Shown in pieces: positions 1-8,487 of a stretch of 64,000 nucleotides of DNA. Origin of the DNA: Halichondria panicea (Eukaryota > Porifera > Demospongiae > Suberitida > Halichondriidae). The stretch's first letter is position 1, and each line of letters opens with the position of its first letter. The stretch is taken from contig NC_087379.1 in the NCBI RefSeq assembly GCF_963675165.1, positions 744,001 to 808,000 of the forward strand, given 5' to 3'. The translations under genes were made by a program, and so were the position numbers. The notes under the pieces were generated by a model. The model had not been told where the DNA came from. It was given only the letters and a program-made list of their open reading frames with translations, and did not search any database.

Positions 1-390
1 ACAAAACTTATAGTAATGTAAACTGTTTGGTTTGACATAACCATGTGTGCATGGCTAAGGCAGGCAGGCTACAATCAGAAATTCTACCAAGTGCTTGCAC
101 AGTACATGTAATTAACCACAGTGTTTGAGTGCAGCCACTTGAGATGTGGGCATTTTACACACATGTATGACAGAGTCAGACAACAACACGTTTGTATGGG
201 TTGTATAGTCCCCTTCATGTACTCCTGATATTGCCCATTTGTACTGTATGGTCCTCGATCACCTGTTAGACCTTTGTCACGGTATTCGGCCGAAATTGGC
301 AAATTAGCAATAGCAGTGCATATACCCTTGACCCATATAATAATTATTATGCTAATGGCATTACTTGGTGACCCATAGGTATGAGATATA
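1..390. repeat. Duplicated non-coding segment of the tandem unit
   Basis: This stretch is almost identical to 51931-52330, and its first part also matches 33021-33240. I see no convincing gene in it. It marks the left end of a unit copy and continues at 391 into an inverted-repeat element that is missing from the 52 kb copy. Confidence 0.8.
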
Positions 391-810
391 TGTGACAGGC
401 TCTGGGAAAACCAGACTATTGGAGCAGAATTTAGTATTGAGCTACAGCTAAATTTATGCCTACAGTATAAAATCTCAAATAAAATGTTATTGATGTATAA
501 GTATCTACAGTCCTTCTACTACCTCTCTGTAAAATCTGATGCTCTAAATCCAACTCTTTCCATCGAAACGCTTCGTCCAAACTATCGCTATTACCTTATT
601 TTTCCTAATTAAGCAATCTTTGAGAGCCGTTTTTCTCGATACTACATTTTACGGCTTCGAGTTTCCAACGCGCATAACTCGGGTATGAAACTAGGTATGT
701 GAACACTAAGCATATCATTGTGTAGGCAATGCTCTGCTCTATCACTTGGTACATTAATCACCAAAATTTTAGTCTGCTCCAATAGTCTGGTTTTCCTAGA
801 GCCTGTCACA
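391..810. mobile_element. MITE-like element with long terminal inverted repeats
   Basis: The left end (TGTGACAGGCTCT, then a run ending GGAGCAGA) is repeated inverted at the right end, about 35 bp with one or two mismatches. TATA flanks both sides. The paralogous segment near 52320 lacks the whole insert, so this is an insertion rather than ancestral sequence. There is no coding capacity, so it is a non-autonomous DNA transposon of unassigned superfamily. Confidence 0.8.
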
Positions 811-881
811 TATAGTGGCAGCTATAGGTGACCCCAGAGGAGGTCCCACAACCGTGCGCCTGGTACGTTTTTGCCATGCAA

Positions 882-932
882 AAGTGTGGGTGATGTAATC
901 TACTTTCTTGATAGATTACATCACCCACACTT
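882..932. repeat. Perfect 20-bp hairpin with 11-base loop
   Basis: Bases 882-901 are the exact reverse complement of 913-932. The hairpin lies 3' of CAGAGGAGGTCC (833), which resembles the terminal sequence of the hAT-like elements at 47051 and 56483, so it may be part of a decayed element. The copy at 52.4 kb shares the CAGAGGAGG part but not the hairpin. Confidence 0.75.
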
Positions 933-1160
933 GGATTGGTCAGTGTGCAAATTCCAAGGTTGTGACAGATACAGGAAGTCACGTTACTCTCCGCATACAT
1001 CTGATGTACAGTATGCCTACCTTCGATACTCTCTCTCTATCATATACTCTTGCTAAAACTAGAGTGAGTGTGCTAGCTAGCTTGTTGAGAGCTAAACCTG
1101 TGTAGGTACCAGCTACAATACATAGGCTTGTACATGGCTTATTATTGTATTTGTGTGCAG

Positions 1161-1761
1161 TTAGTGGACGACCTTTGAACCTTGAAATAACGCTGTGTGA
1201 CGTTTGACAACTTCACATCACTGCAATGTACGTGGTGATCGTCCAATCAGAATGCTCTACCCACCCCCCAGACCTCCTGACTACAACACAAGGACTCAGA
1301 TAGTAAGTGTGTTGTTGAGGGGGACAACTTTTGCCACTGATTTTAGCATACCATTACTTTGATAGAACTTCCTATAAGAGTTACATGTATACAGTGGTGG
1401 CTGTACCACTTTGAGAGCCCGTAACTTGAATTTCGGTAGTCTGATTTCAATTTTCTGCAAGTTAAATCATTATGGAGAGGGTATGCTTAAAATTAAACAA
1501 CAGTAGTTGGCCCAATTTCAGTTCAATACCATATTATTATGGACTACAGTCCTGGTCTTTTTCTGAAATGTTGTTGCGTTCAAAATGTGTGGGTTGATTG
1601 TGCCGTTTTATAGACCTTCTTAGGTTTCATAAAACCATAAGAAATTGTACCAACACCAGAATTATTATAATTAAGGTTGGTGGAATTGTGTCGACTGCAA
1701 CGTGTATACTACATTATACAAAATAATTATTATTATACTGCACTCTGTACTTACACACACA

Positions 1762-1840
<79 letters not shown>

Positions 1841-1971
1841 CCACGGGGCAGACACTGCGTTGTGACGTATTTGTAGCCTCAATTGAGCGTATTGAGATCA
1901 CAACTCGTACGAGGGAGCTGCTGTTGGGGGAGGAGCCGAACGTTTCAGTGTGCAGGCTTTTTACGAGGAAG
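1161..1971 (+). pseudogene. NUP210: NUP210 exon fragments (middle exon, then an N-terminal exon out of order)
   Basis: Two exon remnants of the nuclear-pore membrane glycoprotein gp210. Exon 1161-1302 carries a version of the luminal segment read elsewhere as NLEITLYDNVGRTF, followed by a proline-rich end; here the frame is broken (CTGTGTGACG). It ends at a GTAAGT donor. Exon 1841-1971 encodes TGQTLRCDVFVASIE and TRELLLGEEP, which match the N-terminal luminal region of NUP210. It lies directly after a (CA)n tract and ends at GTACGT, and a missing base in GAGCCGAAC shifts its frame. In the family the second exon precedes the first, so the order is scrambled. Confidence 0.7.
1754..1838. repeat. 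(CA)n microsatellite forming the 3' splice site of a NUP210 exon
   Basis: About 85 bp of CA dinucleotides with two CT interruptions. It runs straight into CAG and the exon at 1841. Paralogous tracts stand before the same exon at 23105, 53805 and about 63026. Confidence 0.95.
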
Positions 1972-2234
1972 GTACGTACGTTTCAAAGGGGTTAATGTGG
2001 AAACAGTTACAGTTAAGTAGTGGGTGTGTTGATAGTCATCCATCACTAGGTTTGCTGGGAAATTTGTAATCCATTCTCTAGAATTTATTTGTGTACCTAA
2101 TTTGCTCGTTATTCTCTGACCCTTGTACTCAGAGACGTGCCCACAGAATAAGGCCTTTAGTTTACTAGGATCATTAAATTTTATGAGATGGAGGATTGAG
2201 ATATTCCGGGCACACCACTGTCAGTGTGTCTGTA

Positions 2235-2325
2235 TACCGTATAGCGGGTAGGGTATAAACTTTCGTAGAATGACCGTTGAAAGGTTTTCGCGGATTTAAT
2301 TTTCACGGAATAGCAGCCTGCATGC
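2235..2325. mobile_element. Half-copy of a TACCGTATAGCGGGTA-type MITE
   Basis: Starts TACCGTATAGCGGGTA and continues with TTCGCGGATTTAATTTTC-like sequence, matching one arm of the complete element at 63407-63727. Similar half-copies lie at about 23505 and 54197. It therefore inserted before the unit was duplicated. Confidence 0.65.
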
Positions 2326-2725
2326 ATGCGATATTAAATTCTAAACCTGTGTAGAGTACCAGCTACATAGTCTTGTATATGGCTTGTAATAATAATTATT
2401 ATACGTGTATAATTATGATGATCCCATTTTGTACTACATCAGGAGTGCATGAACTCCTGGTACTATAATAATTATTATCGGGTTTAAAATACAGCGACTT
2501 TTCAATTACGAATTGCGAAATTCGCTCAATAGATTGGTCATGCAATTTCCCATTTATAGTTACAACGCAATCAAGCTTGTACAGTGTCATTCACAATCCA
2601 TTAACCTCTCATTGGATAGTACTGTCCCTATTCCTGTGTTGTACACTACTGTCTATTTAATTGTAGATTGTGTTATTTATGTTTATGTGATCAATTTTCT
2701 GAACCAATTTTCCCTCCCCCCACAG

Positions 2726-2955
2726 TCTCGTGCATGGACAAAGATGATGTGTACAGTTTTGGAGTGCTTGCTTGTGAAGTGGTGAATGGCAGATTTCCTG
2801 AAGCTGCTGTATTTCTTGGTCTGCTATCGAGTATGGAAGGTGTATGGCGGGAGCTCCACCCACTCATCACCTCCTGTGTCTCTCACTCCCCTCAGGACAG
2901 ACCCTCCATGGACACTGTGCTACACCACATCAAACAATTGGACTCTGAGTCTTAG
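2726..2955 (+). pseudogene. Last exon of a protein kinase (copy 1, open frame)
   Basis: After a clear acceptor (CCTCCCCCCACAG) the exon encodes 75 residues ending in a stop. DVYSFGVLACEVV is kinase subdomain IX (DVYSFGV) and QDRPSM is subdomain XI, so this is the C-lobe end of a tyrosine or tyrosine-kinase-like domain. The frame is intact here and AATAAA follows at 2995. I find no ATP-binding or catalytic-loop exon anywhere in the window, so on its own this cannot make a kinase. It could still be the real 3' end of a gene whose other exons lie outside, or serve as an acceptor exon for other transcripts. Confidence 0.75.
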
Positions 2956-3124
2956 CATTGGTGCATGAGTGTGTTATTATTAATTTGTGTAAAGAATAAA
3001 GAAACGTTATTCTGCAAACAAAGTAGGGGTGGGGCTGCTCAAGATGAGGGGGTGTTGCATGGGGTCAGAGATCAGAAAGCCATCTGGACTACGTAGATGA
3101 TATGCAAGATGATCTGAAGGCAGC

Positions 3125-3648
3125 TGGCCACGGTCCTCACACTAGTCTGCCCCCTTTATAAAGCCAGCTCTCTGGGGAAGCTGAACGTACGGGTGGTTTT
3201 ACTTCCCTATGTCCCCTCCAGCACTGGAGTCAAGGTCAACTTCACTCTGAGCTCCCCTCAAGGTTGCTTCTCTTGGTCAGTGTACCTACTGTGTGTGTGT
3301 AGGGGAGGGGGGATACTGGTGACCATGAGTTACAGTCAATAGTTAATTAAACTTGGTGTAATTAAATGCAAAGATTTAGACCTAAAAGAATAATTATTGC
3401 TCAGTGAATTCCACCGTCCAATAGTTATAGTGCACTGCAAAATATTAGTTAATGATTACGTATATGCCACCCACACACACACACACGCCCACACACACAC
3501 ACACACAGATTGAGCATTAAACCGGACATAGTGTCAGTAAAGCCGCTGTATTTGGAGGAGGAGCCTGGATGCTCTCGGGAGGCAGAGCTCACGGCTTAGT
3601 CCACTCAGCCAATCAGATTGAGCAGCATCATCATCGCTGAGGAGATCG
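3125..3648 (+). pseudogene. NUP210: NUP210 exons 1-2 (copy 1, broken)
   Basis: The first exon (to 3275) keeps the LPYVPSSTGVKVNF segment of the NUP210 N-terminus but lacks the ATG-starting signal peptide seen in other copies. It ends TTG|GTCAGT. The second exon, 3509-3648, follows a (CA)n acceptor and encodes LSIKPDIVSVKPLYLEEEPG, matching the start of the luminal domain, and ends near SIIIAEE before GTGAGA. CAG has become TAG in the second exon (near 3597). Splicing exon 1 to exon 2 gives W-LS-IKPD, as in vertebrate NUP210. Confidence 0.75.
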
Positions 3649-3914
3649 GTGAGAACTTACTTTAAAACTATATGCCAAACTAACGTGCTGAAAATAATAA
3701 TTATGACAAATAAACGGCCTGTTGGGACAAATGGTAGCCTAGGGACTCGGCTAATTAGAGTGAGTTTAGGTCTCTCCAGTATTTACACAGGTAGCTATAC
3801 TGGAACAGGGAGAAGAACACAAAGCATTATTAGTCTTTGGTTGTTGGTATAATTTTTATTGTGTAAATAATATTGGTGGCGTCTGTCTCATGATGCATTG
3901 AGCACCTCTCCACA

Positions 3915-3986
3915 GAAGAAATGGATGGCCAGAACTCTCTATTGTACATGAAAAAAGAAACTGTTTCATACTGCTGAATAGTAGTA
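3915..3986 (+). pseudogene. Unidentified exon-like segment (EEMDGQNSLL type)
   Basis: A segment after CTCTCCACAG recurs at 35152 and 56328. In the other copies it reads MDGQNSLLY and ends at GTAAGT. I cannot assign it; it may belong to NUP210. The donor is lost in this copy. Confidence 0.4.
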
Positions 3987-4336
3987 TTCATTGTTAAGAA
4001 CAGAAATCTAACCATGCAGCTAGCATACTTGTAGTGATACATGTGTGTCTCTCCCCTGCCCTAATCACACGCCCTCACACACGTGCAGGTGTTGGCAAGT
4101 CCACCCTCCTCCGCTCTATGGCGTGTCGTGAGCTGCGTCTACCAGCTGGTGTGAGTGTACTACACGTGGAGCAAGAGGTCACCGGGGACAACACACTAGC
4201 ACTGGATAGTGTACTCGAGTGTGACACTGAGAGAGTGCAGCTGCTCGCTAGAGAGCGGGAGCTACTGGCCTCAGAGGACAAGGACACAGCAGCAGGCAGG
4301 TCTGTGTACCAGGGGGGGGGTGTTTTAAGTATTATT

Positions 4337-4616
4337 TAGAACACACCTAGCCAAGATTAAGTGTTTTAATCTGCGTGCCGAGGATGGCCTCGAGGTTAAC
4401 GTGGTGCTCGAGGCGCAGCCGGGTGCATTACGTAACCAAGAGGCCATCCGAGTGCACCAGCATTAAAACACGTGACTTGGCTAGGTGTGTTCTAAAGGAT
4501 TTAGTGCTGTCACGTGAGCTCTAGCCTCGTGGCAGCTAGCACCAGCATTAAAACACGTGACTTGGCTAGGTGTGTTCTAGTGCTGTCACGTGAGCTCTAG
4601 CCTCGTGGCAGCTAGA
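4337..4616. mobile_element. Palindromic element with a tandemly duplicated end
   Basis: TAGAACACACCTAGCCAAG at 4337 is inverted at about 4476-4494, and the interior also pairs (GGATGGCCTCG with AGAGGCCATCC). Beyond it, a block of about 68 bp ending in the same terminal repeat is repeated in tandem (to about 4614). The paralogous introns at 15.3, 25.2 and 43.4 kb lack it, so it inserted in this copy only. Confidence 0.7.
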
Positions 4617-4619
4617 TTT

Positions 4620-5330
4620 AGCTACAGTTGCTGGTGGCTAGCTAGCTAGCTAGACGTAGTAGCAAGTTTTAGTAGGTTTGTAGATCCAGTAACTGATGCA
4701 AAGGAGAAGGAGATACGATCTAAAGCTATCTGGACTGGCTGGGCATGTTCTCGACTTATTTCTCCTGTTGACCAACAGTCCCGATTCCACTACTGGATAT
4801 GCCTCCAGCTGATCTGGCTTACTGGATGGGAAACTTTGTGCGCAAACTATATGGCAATGAGTATCTGGTTTGCTCTTTTGGAAAGCTATGATATTCGAAG
4901 CACCTTTGATGAAACGATTATATGGATCTGGCTTTATAGGTACAGGTATGTACATCTTCGAAACAAGCTGAGCCTATTTCTCTAGACAAAAAAGCGATGC
5001 TATGGTCAAGTCAGCAATTCGGTACACATAAAACAAGTCGAAACAATAACATTCAACTTTCTAATACTTTTCAGCTTTGGTTGTGTACATATTCAATCTG
5101 CTTGTATTATTATTATAATTATGATGACATTCAGATTCAATCTGCTTGTATTATGATTTTGATAAAAAGTGTGCATTAACAAACCAACTTAAAGCACATG
5201 CACTTAACCAACTTAAAACACTTAAGTGTGGATTAAGTCCATGGTCACCTGACTACTTTCAGATAAGCTGATTGGCTGGAGATCATGTGATCAGCACTAA
5301 GTATAGTAAAATTACAATAATGAATTTTAT
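4620..5330. other. Intron-like sequence specific to copy 1; nothing recognised
   Basis: About 700 bp present in this ABCF3 intron but missing from the three paralogous introns. It contains a GCTAGCTAGCTAG run near 4640 and no believable gene, so it was probably gained by insertion. Confidence 0.5.
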
Positions 5331-5814
5331 TACAAAAATGGGTATCCAGCTATAATTAGGGTTACCAGTGTGTAGGTGTCCTAGTGTGTAGTGTACTGTG
5401 TGTTTGACTGCTAGTGAGCATTCGTATAATTATGGTTTGTGTGTATATTTTCAGTACTTATTTTCAGTACTTTATTTACCTTTCATCTGCCCCTCCCTCT
5501 GTATGTGTAGCGCTTCTGATGAGCTGGCTGAGGTATACCTTCCATTACAGGAGATAGACGCTGACAAAGCACCAGCAAGGTAACTGTACCCAGTAGATCA
5601 AGTACCATCTTACACACTGTGCTCACTCACTCACAGAGCTGGCTGTATTCTGGCTGGTCTGGGGTTCACTCCATAGAAGAATGAGATTTTATCTGGCTAA
5701 GACACTATTTGCAAGGTAAGCAGTTTTTTGTGAGACGGAAGTGCTGACATTAATTAATCTTCTGTTTTCTAGGGGAAGGCGTGGGTGTTTTTAGAATCAG
5801 GCCTGTTTTCAGAG

Positions 5815-6145
5815 CTATCTTTTAGCTGCCATAACTTGAATTCCGTGGATACAATTTCAATGATTTTCTGATTTTCTGAAAGCTTAGAAAGAGACCTTTC
5901 AAATGGTGTCATAAAAGTTTATATTTGAGAGATAAGAGTATTTACCAATTTGGCCATACTATGAATAATAAATAGCCCATGGTCCAAGGCGGAAAAATTA
6001 CAAATTAGGGCCCCAACAAAATTTTGAATCGAAACACATCATATGAAAGGTCTCTTTCTAAGCTTTCAGAAAATCATAACATTTTTGATATTGGATCAAC
6101 TGTATTAAAGTTAATGGCTGTTGAAAAATCAGGTTTGTTTTTAGA
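5815..6145. repeat. Palindromic dispersed repeat (AAGCTTAGAAAGAGACC family)
   Basis: GCTTAGAAAGAGACCTTTC occurs near 5880 and its inverse GAAAGGTCTCTTTCTAAGC near 6048, framing a symmetrical element. Related copies are at 15850-16130, 25680-25930, 22780-22990 and 62690-62900, and half-copies at 7150, 17160 and 44770. The presence of both arms suggests a MITE-like fold-back family. Confidence 0.65.
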
Positions 6146-6311
6146 GCTATCTTTTAGAGGCCATAACTTGTGTTAGGAACGTCCTATTTAAAAAACTCAA
6201 AGACGCATTCTGTAGCTCTGAGAAAGCACTATTGTATACAATTAAAGTGTCTTAAAACCGCTAATTGCTCGCAGTGCCAAAGCTCACTAATTTGTGTGTC
6301 CTATGCTGTAG

Positions 6312-6781
6312 ATGTGGGAACACGGAACCATCGTCGGTTGTGTGCAGTGTATTATAGTCGTACCCCCGGGTTTGAAGTGATCCATGGACTACTGGACCGT
6401 GTCATGCAGCTGCTGGAGGTGTCCTACATCAAAGATGGCAGTGGATACTTCCTCAAGGCAGCTGAAGGTGAGGGTTGCATAAGCACAGCTGTGTATGTGT
6501 GTTAGGGACTTGTGAAGGAACTGCTGTATATGCATTCAGTCCAGTTTGTTGGGAATTAGTGGCCTTGAGGTTTTTTGAAGTGTATGTGTTGGGAAGATTA
6601 TTTTGTCAGAAAATTAATTCCTACAACTACACTTGCTCACTGCCCACACTTCTGCACTGCTTGTGTTTAGCGCCCCCTCCCCTGCACACACACTCCACAG
6701 ACTCTACCTATTTCCCGGGCCATTGTGCAGAGGTGTGTGTACGTGGGAAGGTGATCGGGAAACTGGGTGTGCTCCATCCTG
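6312..6781 (+). pseudogene. FARSB: FARSB exon fragments, copy 1
   Basis: Two exons of cytosolic phenylalanyl-tRNA synthetase beta subunit. Exon 6312-6467 encodes [20 protein letters not shown] and DRVMQLLEV; exon 6701-6781 encodes YFPGHCAEVCVRG and IGKLGVLHP. Both match the C-terminal part of the beta subunit, and their junction (GAAG|AC) keeps frame. The exons before and after are missing, so no synthetase can be made. The second exon follows a CA-rich acceptor. Confidence 0.85.
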
Positions 6782-6838
6782 GTGTGTCTGTTGTGCAGCT
6801 CTAGTGTGTGTGAGACAGGGAGGTGTGTCTGGTGCAGC

Positions 6839-6905
6839 TGTTCTAACGGCCTCCTCCAACCAGTACCTGCCTTCCGTACTCTCCAGGGAGAACCTATCTC
6901 CTCAG
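6839..6905 (+). pseudogene. Unidentified exon-like segment (VLTASSNQYLPSVL)
   Basis: Lies between TGGTGCAG and GTTAGT and encodes VLTASSNQYLPSVLSREN in an open frame. It is conserved at about 16841 and 44457. I cannot assign it to FARSB, ABCF3 or NUP210. Confidence 0.4.
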
Positions 6906-7231
6906 GTTAGTGTGTGTTCATCATGACCTCCTTGACAGTATGTACCCAGGTGTGTGTTTAGGGTCAATACTGCAAGGTCATGTACTGTACATAGTTATGT
7001 CATGTACATATAATTATAGCCTGGATCCCAGGGTAGGCCGGTGAACGATCGAGGCTAGTACATAAATTATAATCCTTTTGTTTGTAGTTAGTGTGCTTTA
7101 GTAACCATTAAAGATCTAACATACTCTTCTTGAGGGGAGGGGTAGTTAAACACATTTAAACAGCCATAACTTTAGTACCGTTGATCCAATGTTAATTATT
7201 TGCTTAAAGCTTAGAAAGAGCTAGACTAGAC

Positions 7232-7790
7232 TAGTTTTTCGTCCAATTCTGTTTTTGTTTGGTCAATGTACGCTTCTAAAGTAGGCATTCGTGAATATAC
7301 TTGAGTGTACAGTTGTAAGTTACATAATTCGATTTCGGTTAAAATGTCATTCGTCTGTAGATATAATTATGGTGTATCTGTAAGGGATTGTTCAGGTTGT
7401 TCTCTTTTGGTGGGTGTTATGTTCAGTTTGGAAACTGCGTGTGTGTAGATTGGTCTAGGTGATCTTGTGAACTCATTGTATTGACGTAGTAGTTGGTGAT
7501 ATTGTACAGTATTATCAATGTTAGGGGTTGGTGTGAAGGAGAGTCCTTTAGTGAGTAGTGTTAGTTGTTCAGTGTTCAGAGATCCTGAGCTGAGGTTATG
7601 GACGGTTATACGTTGGGAATATTGTGCATGGTAGAAAATCTATCTTGTTTGTTTTGTTGAATGTGGTTGTGGTTCCTGGGATTTTCTTTTTTTGCCAAGT
7701 GTTGATTGTTTCGTCTCTGTCTCGCTGGGTATCTCCTGGTGCGTTGTTGAGCTTGTATATATTGCTCATCCCTTCAACACTGGATTATTG
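7232..7790 (-). mobile_element. Penelope-like element remnant, N-terminal part
   Basis: On the minus strand this region matches 18062-18540 and 26575-27120. In the 18 kb copy it encodes VHNLSSGSLNTEQLTLL, typical of the region before the reverse transcriptase in Penelope-like elements. Here the frame is broken. The element lies just upstream of the TRIM-NHL gene in every unit that has one. Confidence 0.6.
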
Positions 7791-7799
7791 TCATTAGCA

Positions 7800-8477
7800 A
7801 ACAATTTTGATACGTAAATATCCCGACCACAAGAGAAGGCCAGTGGTGTGAGTGGGTGGGGCAATGGAGTCCACTCAACCATGCATCTCATGGACCCAAT
7901 TAAGAGTGTTCTAACATAATTATACACATAGAGATTATCATCCGTATGTATGTATGTATGTATGTATGCTGATTTTTGTATTATGATACATTTTGTGATC
8001 TTGTGTGTGTGCATTGGGTGCATGATGTGAGATCAATTTCAACATGGTATGGAGTGTTGTTAACATGGAGGGTGACATTGTATGAGTGTGTGTTGTCTGT
8101 ATCTCAGGCAACTGGTCAGAGGGCTAGCAATAGAGTGGGTGTAGAATGTTGCTAGGCAATAATTATAGCCACAAGTATGTGTGTACCATTATGGTCTAAC
8201 CATAATCAATACTTTGATCCTATGAATATTGTTGTGCATGCATCACCTGACCTGTCACTGTGAGAGCTGTGAGAGCTGTGAGTCTATAGCTGCTTTTGCC
8301 AAGCTTTGAGCTTTTCTTTCTACTACTAAACACTTTTCTAAAGGTGAGCATAATTATTGTACACGTTCTGATACATTCGTTTGTAGTTTTCGTTGCTTGA
8401 ATTCTTTGCTATTATTATTATAAAGCTTGACACGCCCCCTTTTTAGCCTATTGTTATCCTTTTCTCTCCCCCCTCAG
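7800..8477 (+). promoter_or_regulatory. Conserved upstream region, leader exon and first intron of TRIM-NHL copy 1
   Basis: This block (a GTAT tetranucleotide run near 7948, then the GAATATTGTTGTGCATGCAT segment) is repeated before all five TRIM-NHL genes. A non-coding leader exon appears to end at 8343 (CTAAAG|GTGAGC), with the acceptor CCCCTCAG at 8477. The coding exon starts 10 bases later. Conservation across copies makes it the best promoter candidate; no core promoter motif is obvious. Confidence 0.55.
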
Positions 8478-8487
8478 TTTTGTGTCA

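Larger units (their letters stand above)
4089..5715 (+). pseudogene. ABCF3: ABCF3 exon fragments, copy 1
   Basis: Three exons of a cytosolic ABC-F ATPase (ABCF3/GCN20 family, no membrane domain). Exon 4089-4299 has Walker A (GVGKSTLL) and LHVEQEVTGDNTLALDSVL, typical of ABCF3. Exon 5511-5579 has DELAEVYLPLQEIDADKAP. Exon 5637-5715 has AGCILAGLGFTP. The last exon is killed by a TAG directly after GFTP and a TAA further on. No signature motif or Walker B exon is present. The exons are in normal order, but the other exons of the gene are absent from this unit. Confidence 0.8.

Noticed and set aside
1754-1838. CRISPR or telomeric array
   Set aside because: Simple dinucleotide microsatellite with no spacers; eukaryotic context.
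8482-8487. Upstream GTG as the TRIM-NHL start (two extra residues)
   Set aside because: GTG is not a normal animal start; the ATG six bases later follows the splice acceptor in all copies, and the short genes use the same one.
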